Shown: positions 1 to 11,699 of the stretch, one piece after another
Layout of the letters: every line of letters starts with the position of its first letter
How positions within the stretch are numbered: the stretch's first letter is position 1
Assembly (NCBI GenBank): GCA_037447655.1
Contig: JBBHKE010002597.1
Coordinates: 52,052-116,051, forward strand
Direction: 5' to 3'
Origin: Zygnema cylindricum
Taxonomy: Eukaryota; Streptophyta; Zygnematophyceae; Zygnematales; Zygnemataceae
Length of the DNA stretch: 64,000 nt
The notes under the pieces: generated by a model
The model's database searches: none
Told to the model about the DNA's origin: nothing
The model's input: the letters and a program-made list of their open reading frames with translations, nothing else
Translations under genes and position numbers: made by a program

Positions 1-430
1 CTTCCTATAGTTAGACTTCTTGCAGCTAGGCATTTTGCAGTTAGACTTCGCAGTTAGACTTCCTGCAGTTAGACTTCGTGTGGTTGGACTTGAGTTAGAC
101 TTCCAGACTTCCTTGCAGCTAGACTTCTAGCAACTAGACATCGTGCAGTTAGACTTGCAGTTAGACTTCCCTACAGTTAGACTTCACTGTAGTTAGACTT
201 CCCTCTAGTTAGATTTGCAATTGGAATTCCGTTTAGTTAGATTTCCTTGCAGTTAGACAGCCTAACTTCCTTACAGTTAGACTTCCTGCAGTTAGACTAC
301 TTGCAGTTGGACTTTTTGTAGTTTAACTTCCTCCAGTTAGATTTCTTGCACTTAGTCTTCTTGCTTTTAGACTTTCTTGCAATTAGACTTCCCTGCAGTT
401 AGACTTCCTTGCAGTTAGAATTCCCTCCAC
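1..430. repeat. AT/GC-mixed minisatellite, unit about 15-18 bp
   Basis: A degenerate tandem array whose core is GCAGTTAGACTTCCT with variable spacers. The GTTAGAC core recurs more than twenty times. It begins at or before the first base of the window, so its true length is unknown. Units vary by indels and substitutions, which indicates an old array. The short open frame at its right edge (409-618) starts inside the array and resembles nothing known. Confidence 0.9.
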
Positions 431-3164
431 TGTTGAGCTGGACTAAGTTTAATGTTTCACATGGGAAAATGGATAGCATCAATGCTGAAAATGTAGCGGA
501 CGTCTCGAAGGTCTGTTACCTATGGGGGCACAACATCCCCAAATCCGTAAGTGATGAAGAGTTAGTTTTTGACCATACCCTAACTCATGAGGAGTTTCAT
601 CACCACAAATTTATGTAAATCGCTGATTACAAATGTAATTTGCGGTTCAAATTACACCTCCCCAAAGTAGCATAAATTGATGAGAAGCATGCATCATAGC
701 AACAGGCGATTTCTTGAAGTGTTCGATTTTTGCATTCAACCACTCTATTAGATTTTGGGGAGTAAGTTGTTGTAAATTGATGTTTTATTCCCTATTCACG
801 ACAATATCTGTCTAACTCGAGAAATTCTCCTCCGTTATCTAACCAAACTCATTTTAATTCTCATTAGCATTGGCGCTCCGCCATGATGTGTCATCCTTTA
901 AACTTTCAAAATCTTTGCATTGTCTTTAAAAGGATTACCCAATAATATCTAGAGTAATCATTAACAGTGACGATAATAAATATATTTCTTGCTATGCTTG
1001 CCTTTTTGATATGGCAACATAAGTAAACTTGAATTAATTCTAGAGGATAATTAAACCAAAAACTAGTATCTTTGATAGGATGAGGTTTTTGGATTTGCCT
1101 CTCTTGACTACATCTTTCACATCCATTAATTTTCCCCGTAGGCCAAACCTTAACACCTCACACATCCAGTTTTGATCATTCGCCGTAGACTCCCTCCGAA
1201 TGTGTTGACATTTGATGGTGCCGAAGACTCAAATATCCTTTAAATTTTGAAATCTGATTAAGAATGGTGTTCGGCTGTGGATCAGTTTTAGGTCGATGCC
1301 AAATAAAATCAGCTATGCATGTTATCACTGATTTCTCTTTCACCAATGACGACTATTTTTGCAACTACGATCCGAATAGTTCAATCCCCAAGAGCATATA
1401 TACTGCCAGTCGGGTGTTGTATTTGTGGCACGCTTAATAAATAATACTCCACCTCCGGGAGAAAAAGTGCATGTCGCAAACGAGTTGCAGTGATGCATTC
1501 ATAACCGTCAAAATTAAATGTGGGAAAATTTAAATGAACGGTTCCCACATTATTGATAGAAATGATATGGAAACTTGCAACTATGTGTTCGAATTTGTGA
1601 ATCGTTGTAAGTCGTCAAAGAGCGTCACGCCTACACGAACATGATATCACGCTCTCAAATTTCTTACCCACTCCTTTTGTGTCTTTTTTTTCCATTAATA
1701 AGGTCAAATGAAAGGTTGAGACAGATGAACGTTGAAGCTCTTCCTTGGTGGCCAAGGTGACAGATTGAGGCAGAAGAGAGACAGAAGTAGCCTCTAACAA
1801 AAATGAGTGGACTAACCAAGGTTTGATCCCTAATCCTACTGATCCATAATAACTGCCGTTCCTATCCATTTGTACTGAAGATGCCGATACCCACATGGAG
1901 TGTTATACCCCAATAAAGAGATCACGCAGAAAAATGACATCTAACGCATTATAATGAACTAACGGACATGGAACTACAGCTGGTTACAGACGCACGAAAT
2001 GCTTTTCGCGCCGCATAATCGGACTAACGAAAATAAAAGAAAATTTCAACAGACAGCTCCCGTTTGTGCGAAAAGCTCGGAATAGCCAATTTCGGCGGAT
2101 TACGCCAAAAGAACCACAGATTGACACGTGGCAGCATTTAAGTGGACACATGAGAAGAAAGAAACAAAACCATGGCGTCGGTTGTGGAAAGTACACTGTT
2201 TCTATTGGTGTCGTACAAAAGTCGTACAAAAAGTATGGCAGCTTGTGTACTTTTGTGTACATAGTTTTGAACTATACAATCCTCTTATTGGCAAGGGTTT
2301 AAAAGATAGGGTTTCTGAGTAGGTAGCTTAGGATTTAGGCAGTATTAGGAGGTTTTAGGATTCCTTACTCCCAATAAGCACTTGTATCTGAGTGCTCACT
2401 TTGATCAACAATAACTATCTGTAAAGTTATTTCATTGATTTTGGGAGAGAAAGAGTGAGAGAGAGAGAGAAGTATCTGCTCAGTAGAGCAATTTCAATTT
2501 CAGTGATTTTTTTTCGGCAGACTCAAGGGAAACCTGTTTCTACAAGGTGAAGGGTGTCCTGTCTTTACATGGTGAAGCTGATTTGAGTTGGTGTCTGCCA
2601 GGTTGGCAGTTATTCGTGGATGTGGAATTGGTCGCGGAACTAGTAGTGGAGGATACAGGTATTTTGCAGGTTTCCGAAGATGATTCTAACCATAAATCTA
2701 AGACTTTTTAAGTTCAATGTGTTTAATGGCAAGCGGCCGATAGAGGACTTATAGTTTATTTGTAGTACGGCTTGACAAAAGAAAATGTGAAAGTGAGGAG
2801 AAATTGTACATGGTTGATTAAAGAGTAAAAAAAACAATAGGAGTATCAAGGAAATAATGTGAAAGAGACATCTACGAGTGAAGTGGAGAGAGAAAGGAGG
2901 AAAAGGAAGTGAAAAAAAATTGTGTATGATTAAATTATCGTTCATTTGGACAAAAATTTTGTTTACATTTATTCTAGGCGTACAAAATGGCGTGTAGATG
3001 TGATACATGTACGGCCATATGTTTCAGAGGCGGCAACCAACATCCGCAAGACGCCTTCCAATGATTCTCCTAATAACAGAAAATGAATTAGCGAATTGGC
3101 CGAAGTTGGATTATTTTGTTCGATGTGTTACATTTGTCACCGTTTAGTTTTCGTTCCTATTAAG
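431..3164. other. No gene recognised; unique AT-rich DNA
   Basis: Short open frames on both strands (for example 1615-1896 and 2640-3008 on the minus strand, 2066-2302 on the plus strand) show no domain, conserved motif or paired splice signals. A short GA microsatellite lies at about 2447-2471. Nothing else is recognised. Confidence 0.6.
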
Positions 3165-3959
3165 TCTAGTTAGATGTAGTTTTTAATGTTCTTGTTGTTT
3201 CGTTTATGTTTTGTGCGCCTATTAAGTCATTTACTGCATCGCACTTGATTTAGGGCATGTTTTTGCGCCGTGTAGTGGCGGTGTAGTTGATTTGTCACGC
3301 GTTCAGTCTAGATTTTGTGTCGCCATACTGATTCGGTGATAGTATGTTTGGAGAAGCGCTCGTTCGCTCGAGGACTTCGGCACCCTATGTTTATTTTCTG
3401 TAGTGGTGTAGAAGTGTTAGTGCGAGCTTCATGTTACTTATTGTGAGTTATTTGCGGTGTGAGAATCAGTTATTTAATGAACCAAAAAAGTGTCTGAGTT
3501 GGAGTAAAGGGAAGTAGTGGTGGGCGAATTTGTAGTGAAAAAGACTTAAACTCAATATTATTATTTTTGGTCGATCATGTTTGCTGTGAGTTGTGAGGAT
3601 ATCTTTGTAAGCTTCCGTTGTGTGCGTATTGTGTAATTTTTGCATATGGTTTTACCAAAAACTCCAAAACCTACGCAACAAAGATTAAGAGACAATTAAG
3701 AAAGTGCTACAATACCTCATGGTAATTCGTGAGCTATGGTTACATCTTGGAAGCTGAGACATCTCCACAAATACTTGGAGTGAGGCCAGCTACCCAGACG
3801 ATTCAATTAGGATATCTACATCTGGATATGTTATTATAATTCGAGAAGAAGCATATAGCTGGAAAAAGAAGATGTTGCTAGAGTATGTGAGGTAACACAT
3901 TGGGTTGCTTGGCTACATGTATTCTCATAATATACAATTTTGAGCTGCATAAATTATTG

Positions 3960-4505
3960 CACGAGTGATGCGTCGCACCAGTATCTACAATCCGCTCCCT
4001 GCTTTCCTATTCCCTACCACTCATTGCTTGATCTTTTCTCCACCACGACCTGTAAGTGTAACTCTAACACCTGCTCTCTCGCGGAGTGAATTTAACGTCA
4101 AAGTATCGTATGTGCTTACATTTTCCGAGTTGAATTCGCAAATTATTCCTTTTTCATTCTTTTATAAAGTCTCTCCAAAATTCATAGCAAACTCAAAAGT
4201 AATCCACTTTCTGGCTTGCAAGATTTTTCTCAAATGGAAAAACTACAAGTTATCAAGGGCACTTGACCTTTTCATTCTCTTCTATCATCTTTCTAGGGCT
4301 TGTTAATTCCTCTATTTTAATATTTAACCTTATGACTACTTTGTCTATCGACACATTACTCTTGAATTTGAATTGAACAATCAAAAACAGATTTAGCCTT
4401 ATCTATAATGCCCTTTTCAAATTGATTTTCTAAGGCCTTTCGACTCTGCTCAACCAACGCCTTCCAACTATAATAAGCATATAATAAGCAATGTAATAGG
4501 TCTAT
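3960..4505 (-). pseudogene. Ty1/copia gag-protease remnant
   Basis: On the minus strand, frames read WKALVEQSRKALENQFEKG, matching the gag (UBN2-type) sequence seen again at about 26700-26800. Further along they read VDTGATHH, a copia aspartic protease active-site motif (family form D-S/T-G-A), at about 3970. Most of gag and everything after the protease start is missing and stops interrupt the frames. The twin at 26690-27240 has the same internal deletion, so the deletion predates the inverted duplication. Confidence 0.7.
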
Positions 4506-4723
4506 GTTGCGTTATCTTTTCTTAAAAAAAAAAAAAAATTGTAGGCGTGCAATTTGTTTTTCAAAGAAAATTCGTCAAGTATAAATACTCGTGTGCATTA
4601 TAGAAAAATAATCCAACATACATGAATTGCTAAAAATCTCCTTTTATCCTTCCACAAGTTCTCAAACCTCATCTTAGGTCAGTTATTTAGAAACAATAAC
4701 CTTTGGTCATTATTAAATCTTAC

Positions 4724-4795
4724 AAGGTTTGGAGGGATGTCACTTGACCGATGGATTGTGGAATATTCCCATTGAAAGTGTTGCTATACATATAT
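4724..4795 (-). pseudogene. Orphan 72-nt LRR exon in inverted orientation
   Basis: On the minus strand this is exactly 72 nt, preceded by CATAG and followed by GTAAG. With a phase-2 junction it encodes L-YMYSNTFNGNIPQSIGQ and then VTSLQTL, one complete 24-residue plant-type LRR (LxxLxLxxNxLxGxIP). A GGTGGTGGGAATG block precedes the acceptor, as in the plus-strand gene. Its closest relative is the exon at 26393. No other LRR exon lies beside it on this strand, so it looks like a displaced, intact but orphan exon. It could be used only if an unseen minus-strand gene extends past the window. Confidence 0.75.
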
Positions 4796-5265
4796 CTATG
4801 ACAACCATCATTCCCACCACCACAAAAAAAATCCCTTAGGTTAGTATGGAATTTTCTTTTCTCACTGATCTAATTGATGGTGAACATTAACTTGGAGTAA
4901 ATTACAATAAGCATTCGTACTAGTCTTGTGATCGTGGACATTACAGATTTATTTCTTTTTAGTTCAAATATGGGTTGAAATTTGATCATTAAGATAATGT
5001 CATTAGCCCTCCAATACACAGGTTTCTAGCACAATGGTTCAATCAAAGTCATCACATTTTTATTCAAAATATTTTAAGGTTCAACAATAACCACTGAAAT
5101 TGGCATTATGAAAATTATTCGCCCCTAAAAAGTAAACAAAATCTATATTTTGTCCCTAATTTCCCATTCGCAAAATATGGAAATCTATAAATCCTTATGA
5201 GTAAAATTCGCAGTCACCAAATTTTTCAAGAATAACGATAAAAAACGTCAAAAATTATTCTTAGA

Positions 5266-6868
5266 CATTTGTTGGCCGAAACATGTATTCGACGTCTACA
5301 ACCGTCGCCATTTTTGTTGACGTCACTAATTTTAGGAAGTTTCGTAGTCGTCTACATTTCGTTTCCTACTTTCGTAGGCTGTCGCATATTTTGATGACGT
5401 CTACACCTGTCACATATTTGAAGTAATGAAGGCGCAAGTAATGATTGACAAATGAACACTTTGAAAAGTACACGGTAAATTTGCGCTAAAATCCAAAGTA
5501 ACGTTTCAAAGTTTCGGTTACATGGAAACACTCCCTAAGGGGGTGTCCCCATGTAATCGGTACTTTGATAAAGTATTTTGGATTGTAGTGAAGATTCTCC
5601 GTACTACTTTGAAGAGCGTCCTAATGTGCGAAAATGAAATCGGAACTTTGACATGTGACGGTTGTAGACGTAGGTACAACTTGTGACGATTGAAGACGAC
5701 TACGAAACTTCCGACGATTAGTGACGCCAACAAAAATAGTCGTCTAGATTTTTGTGAAATTTTAGACGTTTAGGGTTTGGTGACATTGTGACGTCACGCT
5801 CACTCGTGACAACGTCGACGTCACTGATTCAAGAACTTTCCATCATGGTTTCGCGATTTCGTTTTTTCGACTTTTTTCACTCGATTTGCCATTAAAAAAA
5901 AACCTAAAAATTGTCAAAAAAAAAAAAAACAGAGATCTTTCATTTTATATTAATTTTGTCGTGTCTCATTCTAAAAAGTGTGAGATGGCAGCGATAGTGT
6001 GAGAGGGAGAGGGGAGAGGCGACGACCGCGCAAAATTTATGAATGCAAGTGGAGGCCCGAGACCCCTGCAAATTTGTTTCCGTACATGCGCGTGACGGGC
6101 ACGGAGAAAATTAGCGAGGACTCTCCTTCGCCCTAAATTTTTCTCGCTCGCGTGACGCGTGCGTGGGTCGTTTTTCATTCGCTGTTTGGGCTGTACTCTA
6201 ACTAAAAACACCCCCTCGAGGTGATTTTAAAAGAAGTTTTTTTTTGGGTTGGATTCTCTTGCCCGGTGGTCGAAAAGGGGAAAACGCCAAAATACGTTCA
6301 CATGACAACAAACACGCCCGTAGATTTAAAGTATGAATTGACGTTCACTTTACTTTGGTAAAAACGATTTTCTCGTACGGCTGAAGTTTTTGTCAAATTT
6401 CCCTGAATTTTAGGGCAAAAAGACAGAGAAAAGTAGATACTTTAAAACATGGGACACCCCGTAAGTCAAATGATTTAATAGATATTTACATAATATATTT
6501 TTTATAGATTCTATTTTGTCAGGGGTCTCAAGATTCCGATGCCATTTCACGTTGACCGGACACGAGACGGAAAGGTAAAGCGAATCTTCTCCAACAATGA
6601 AACGGCACATGCTGGAAGGCGGTACGTCTACAATGTCAAGAAAAGTCATTTGACGTCACAAGCAGTTACAAAAAAATAACGTGCTTGCGTCATCACAGAT
6701 TGTAGATGTTGACGGCCATCACGGGGCATTGTCAGCCTATACAATCACGGGCATGGACCGTGTTGTGTTTATCAAAACGTCCACATTACTATTGTACTAA
6801 TCTAAACATCCGTATGGACATTTGTAGACGCGACCCAAAACAACACTGTTGACGCAAAATAGAGCAAA
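5266..6868. repeat. Gene-free DNA made of dispersed repeats
   Basis: No gene is supported. The stretch 5420-5560 resembles the end of the TTA-flanked element at 19091. At 5515-5562 two such ends meet around TAA. The stretch 5763-5850 (TGTGACGTCA-rich) recurs at 15398-15480. The stretch 6540-6720 is a minus-strand copy of 7980-8170. CGTC/GACG motifs are unusually frequent. Confidence 0.6.
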
Positions 6869-6871
6869 GTA

Positions 6872-7410
6872 CACCGCGAATCGTTATTAGTGTCAAAGTT
6901 TAAATAGTGTTGAAGAAAATTTACCGTACTTGATGCTAATTAAGAATTTGATTTTTTTCAAAAAAAAGGTATATTCTAATTTCGGCGTTAATACTAATTT
7001 GGGAACAGCAAAAATGGAATATTTTCCGTACGATTGTATACATTAGTATATGTATCCGTACAAAATATTAGAAATCGTACGCCGTCGCGAATTTAAAATA
7101 TCCGTACATGCCATACTAGTTTACGTGTCAAACCAATCCCGTTTTTTTGAGCGCACGTTCCTATGCGTGCGCGTCTGATTTAAATATTATTTGTAAATTT
7201 TCACTTGAAAAGGTACATTTATGTACGAATTGACATCGACCGTACACCACACTATTTATATTTTATTGTACTTTCGGGCTTTACTCTATTTTGTACGGTA
7301 CCTTAATTAACGTCAAGGAAAAATTAAAATCGTGTATCCTATTTGAAAAAAAAAATCAAAATTTTAAGAACCCAAATTAGAGTTATTGACACTAATAACG
7401 ATTCGCGGTG
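6872..7410. mobile_element. TA-flanked foldback MITE, 539 bp
   Basis: The ends are perfect inverted repeats of about 25 bp beginning CACCGCGAATCGTTATTAGT. The element is flanked by TA at 6870-6871 and 7411-7412. The right duplication copy has an empty site at about 17430, between matching flanks (GACGCAAAAT and GCAACGACACG). TA duplication and absence of a transposase frame suggest a non-autonomous Tc1/mariner-type element. Related ends occur at 25142-25340, 49209-49423 and 52689-52905. Confidence 0.85.
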
Positions 7411-7979
7411 TAGCGACGGCACGAAATCGTACTGCTTGAAAAGGACCGCTAACTTTTAAACTGCCACGATCGGACGGTCACGAACGAAGGATAGACGGGT
7501 GACGACTCATTTGTGCAGGTGGCGGCTTTATCTATATTCGTTGACGGGATCGATAGTCTAAGATCTGACGGTCGAAAACTATTGCTGAAAGGGTACTTTG
7601 AAAGTTAACCGATTCGTGACGTCGGCCGAAGGACACGCCGCAATGCCCGTTACACGAACATGGACCGTGTCCTTTGTACGACAATATCAAAGTACAGTAC
7701 TGTACTGTACTATTGTACTAATCAAGACGTACGTCCATACCATAATTTATAGACGCGACCCAAAAACGATGCGACACAAAAACTAGCGTAACTAAATAAT
7801 AAATAAAAAAACTAAATCGTCCCGATTCATGTCATACCGTGTCCTGTTTATCACAGTAAGCCGCTAATCGTTATTAATGTTGATAACACTAACTCGGTCG
7901 CGACTTTTTTAACCAAAAATCACAAAATAGAGTTAGCAACATTAGTTTAAGGACGTGGATTAAAATTTGCCACGTCTAC

Positions 7980-8170
7980 TTGCCAGCCTATACAACCTGT
8001 GATGACGCACGTTATTTTTGTGACCCCTTGTGACGTCGTATGACTTTTTGTGACATTGTAGATGTACCTCATAACAGCCTGTGCCGTTTCATGGATGAAG
8101 AATATTCTTTGCCTTTGCGTCTCGTGTCCGGTCGACGTGAAATGGCATCGGAATCTTTTAAACCCCTGCG
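7980..8170 (+). repeat. Dispersed repeat with a shared short frame (VSCPVDVKWHRNL)
   Basis: Copies occur at 6540-6720 (minus strand), here, at about 17950-18130 and at about 47390-47560. Each contains a frame reading VSCPVxVKWHRNL or a near variant, followed by a proline-containing tail (ETPxKI in two copies). The surrounding frames differ and none forms a long gene. It may be a scrap of an unidentified element's coding region. Confidence 0.6.
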
Positions 8171-8865
8171 AAAAAAAAATCCTTCATGATGCAAACGGAC
8201 AATACAAAACAAATTGTGTACTTTTATTCGTCGTTAAAAACGTTAACGCACAAAACATAGCGAATCGGTAATTTTCGTCGTCGCTTGAATTCGTTTTAAT
8301 TTTTTTAAAAAATTTCGACGATGACTCAAAACGATCTTTTAACTTTTTTGATTTTTCTGTACGGTTTAAACTTACGCGGTACGGTGCTAGGTTTCAGAGG
8401 AAAACGACAGAAAAACCCTTAGTTTGGAACATAGATACATACCCTAACGTGCATTCATTTTCTCGTTTGTATAGAGATTGGCCAATCAAGCTCACGGTAG
8501 TCGTATTGATGACGTCATGAATAATTAATTTTGAAGTTTTACATCACGTAGAAACTTACAAAAGACAGGCGAAAAAGTACACCATTATGTCACCATCTAC
8601 ATCAGCTAGCCGTCGAACCAGACAACATGTACGGAAAAAAAGGACGACCGTTGGACGTGGTCCTGAATTCTGTTAATTGTACGACACTCGGTTCGTACGA
8701 TCGCTCGGATTGTTCCTTCTTTTGCGACGGTTGCATCTGAAGGATCTGTAAGGAGACGGTGTGCTAAAATCAAAACCCTAATTCACCTACTGAATCCTTT
8801 TCTGAGAAAGAACTGCCACGTGTCTTCCTCTAGAAACCTCGTGACGTGGCGAGTGATCAGCCGTC

Positions 8866-9671
8866 ATGGCTCAAACGATCATGATGACTCTGATATTAAT
8901 TTTTCTGTTCCACGTGGCACCCTCGTACGGAGTAACCTGGCGTCACGTGACAGTAAGTTCCACAGCTCTCTGCTCAACCTTTCTCCGCCACTTCGATCTT
9001 CGTGTCTGCCTTCGCACGTGCGAAATATCGCTCTCATTGGCTCCGGTGAGGCTTCTGACGTCATTCATTGCTGCTGCAGAGAAAGCACTGCAGGCGGTGA
9101 AGGCGGCCGTCAAGAACAAGGGGCGATTTCCGGAGATCAAATGTAATGAAACCAGTTTCAAGTGCGATAAATCCGGTCGCGTGACAGAATTGTGAGTGAT
9201 TATTATCGCTGCGTGCACTCTCTGCTGCTTTCAATGCGAACAGAAATTCGCACTAAACATCGCACTTAATTTCTACTCGGATGCTGAGGCTCTTTGCACT
9301 GTCTGCTGGGATCAGTTCGCACTAAAAATTGCGCTTAATTTTTGATTCTGTAGGCCACCTAAATTCTCTGCTGCAACGAGATCCGCACTGAAAGTCGCAC
9401 TGAAAAATGTTGGTCACAGGCGGCCTGGATTTCCTGCTGAGATGCTCTTTGCGATGCTTGGGCGCTGCCGAGGCTTGCAACAGGGGGGGAGGGGGGAGAT
9501 AGGAGAGCGGAGGGGAGAGGGTGGAGGGTGGAGGGGGGAGGGGGGAAGGGCGTGGAGAATGATGGATCTTATTCGATTTTCGATGGGAGGGGGGTGCAGA
9601 TATTTCTACTCCTTGGATCTGGAGGGGACAATAGCGCCGGAGATTGGCAACCTCACACGGTTGAAGAACTT
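8866..9671 (+). CDS. 5' part of an LRR surface-protein gene, left copy (three exons)
   Basis: Exon 1 (8866-8952, ATG to GTAAGT) encodes a hydrophobic signal peptide, MAQTIMMTLILIFLFHVAPS. Exon 2 (9080 or 9082 to 9191) encodes an LRR N-terminal cap: KALQAVKAAVKN, then C, then FKCDKSGRVTEL, matching the plant-type LRRNT_2 pattern CxxxGRVTEL. Exon 3 (9600-9671, 72 nt, GTGAGT donor) encodes the first repeat, ending LEGTIAPEIGNLTRLKNL. Exon 1 ends in phase 0, so exon 2 must begin at 9082, the second AG of CAGAG. The right copy uses phase 1 and the first AG. About 30 bp before the ATG lies CACGTG, shared with the right copy. The following intron matches the right copy only to about 11060, so this copy appears to be a detached 5' end unless it splices to the distant exons from 26393 on. 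The product would be an extracellular recognition or adhesion protein. The fold is clear and the function is not. Confidence 0.7.
9192..9599 (+). other. Intron of the LRR 5' module with repeated TTCGCACTAAA motifs
   Basis: This intron has a GTGAGT donor and a GTGCAG acceptor. It holds several TTCGCACTAAA(A)AT(C)GC-type motifs, also present at 20460-20600, and ends in a G-rich run (about 9485-9597) instead of pyrimidines. A frame at 9421-9480 reading PAEMLFAMLGRCRGLQ is conserved in the right copy. It could be a decayed LRR exon, but no donor follows it. Confidence 0.55.
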
Positions 9672-10657
9672 GTGAGTGAACATGGGAGGCAAGATGCATT
9701 TCAAATGCAAATAAAAGAAAATAGGAAAAAGACTAAAAACTGCTTTTGATAAAAATTCCACACGATGTAAATCTCATGTGAAAGTTTATTTTCTTCCTTT
9801 CTTTTTGTTGTCAAAATGGAGGAGGGGGCTGAAGAGGGGGGATATTGTTGTGTGTGAATGCTAGGTTGGTAGATGCATCTCATTGGAAAAAAAAAATGAA
9901 TTAATCAATTAGTGCAATGACGAAAAAGTAGCACATTGAAAGTCACATTTCACATTTTTTTTTGCAATCTTCTGTTAATGTCGCTTGGATAGCGGAAACT
10001 GCGGTCCTGGGCGAGGGTATTTTTTTTTATTTGCTTTTGCATCCCATTTTTATGTTAAGAAAAGATAAACGTTTAAGCTTTCGCTGCTTTGAATAACCAC
10101 CATAAAGTGCCCATTTGATTTGAAGAAACCATGCACAATTCACAAAACTTTTAGTCTACCCTATCAATGGACAAAAGATAAAGTAAATAAAGGCTTGTAA
10201 GAGGCTGTTTGAGAAAGAGGCCTTAACAAACGATTTAGAACCAAATCAAAATAATTTTAAATTTTTGACTTTTACATCATCTTTTCCCCTTCAATATCTT
10301 CCCTCGCCTCCTCATCCCCATCTTATCATGTCGTTTCCCTCCTTGCCCTTCTCCTCCCCCCACTGTAGACTCTTCGATTCTCTCCTCCCTCTTTCGAACT
10401 AAGTGATTAGAGAGCAAGGTGAAAAAATGCTACTATTTTGAAAGTAACTATTGAATTAGGCACCACATTTTCTACATGTTCGATAAATATTTCTAATTGA
10501 ATTAACGAATGGAAAACTTGCACGGATAATTCTTATTTTCTTTGATCAAAGTTTTCACGCCAAATTTCATGGCACTAGTATTTGCAAATGATCAAGTTAG
10601 TAAAAGTTGACTTCTCGGGTTTCGCAAATACATGTTTCAGCCTACAAATATTGAAGA

Positions 10658-11178
10658 AGAAATTTCGACGTGTTTTATCGTTCTTTTTAAAAAATTGATG
10701 ACTGCGGATTTTAGTCATATGGATTTTGAGGTTTCCATTTTTTGCGAATGGGAAATTAGGGACAAAATATAGATTCTGTTTACTTTTTAGGGGCAAATAG
10801 TTTTCATGTTGCCAATTTCAGTGGTGATTCTTGAACATACAAATAATTGAATAAAAATGTGATGACATTGGCTAAATTATTGTGCTAGTAACCTGTCTAT
10901 TGGAGGGCTAGTGACACTATGCAAAGAATTAATTTTCAACCCATATTTGAACTAAAGAGTAATAAATCTGCAATGTCCACAATTACAAGACATGTTGGAA
11001 TGATTTTTGTATTTTACTCCAAGACAATGTTCACCATCAATTAGATCGTTGAGGGTTAGCAATGCTTCTAGCTACGTCTTTAGAGCTTATTTGGCCTAGT
11101 TTTTTTATATGTTGTTTTCCTGGGCACATTTGGCCGCTTTCTATGATAAATTCGACTCAATTTGGGAGTTGAACTCGA
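10658..11178 (+). repeat. 521-bp tandem duplication, first copy
   Basis: Bases 10658-11178 are repeated immediately at 11179-11699. I saw no mismatch on reading the two side by side. The unit starts at AGAAATTTCGACG and ends GGGAGTTGAACTCG. Near-identity implies a recent event or an assembly artefact. The unit derives partly from the LRR-gene intron tract shared with 25925-26330. Confidence 0.9.
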
Positions 11179-11699
11179 AGAAATTTCGACGTGTTTTATC
11201 GTTCTTTTTAAAAAATTGATGACTGCGGATTTTAGTCATATGGATTTTGAGGTTTCCATTTTTTGCGAATGGGAAATTAGGGACAAAATATAGATTCTGT
11301 TTACTTTTTAGGGGCAAATAGTTTTCATGTTGCCAATTTCAGTGGTGATTCTTGAACATACAAATAATTGAATAAAAATGTGATGACATTGGCTAAATTA
11401 TTGTGCTAGTAACCTGTCTATTGGAGGGCTAGTGACACTATGCAAAGAATTAATTTTCAACCCATATTTGAACTAAAGAGTAATAAATCTGCAATGTCCA
11501 CAATTACAAGACATGTTGGAATGATTTTTGTATTTTACTCCAAGACAATGTTCACCATCAATTAGATCGTTGAGGGTTAGCAATGCTTCTAGCTACGTCT
11601 TTAGAGCTTATTTGGCCTAGTTTTTTTATATGTTGTTTTCCTGGGCACATTTGGCCGCTTTCTATGATAAATTCGACTCAATTTGGGAGTTGAACTCGA
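11179..11699 (+). repeat. 521-bp tandem duplication, second copy
   Basis: Second copy of the unit at 10658-11178, in the same orientation and abutting it. After it the sequence passes into unrelated T-rich DNA (TGTAAACACCC). Confidence 0.9.

Larger units (their letters stand above)
3165..5265 (-). repeat. Inverted copy of the segment at 25925-27975
   Basis: Read on the minus strand, this interval matches 25925-27975 over about 2.1 kb with moderate divergence. It contains in the same order an intronic flank, one LRR exon, a copia gag/protease scrap and about 1 kb of further shared sequence. The first part also matches the plus-strand tract at 10650-11060. The arms are some 20 kb apart in opposite orientation, so they form a large inverted repeat. 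Confidence 0.8.
6720..11060 (+). repeat. Segmental duplication, left copy
   Basis: This interval is collinear with about 17280-26330. Shared blocks include 6760-6860 with 17340-17420, 7415-7620 with 17435-17640, 7980-8560 with 17940-19087, 8550-10270 with 19763-21445, and 10385-11060 with 25675-26330. Differences are discrete insertions: a MITE at 6872 only here, and a TTA-flanked element (19091) and a copia element (21877) only in the right copy. The interval carries the 5' exons of the LRR gene. Confidence 0.85.

Noticed and set aside
3965-4306. 113-residue plus-strand frame (and the 61-residue minus-strand frame at 27019-27204)
   Set aside because: Both are antisense to the copia protease scrap and to each other's inverted copy.
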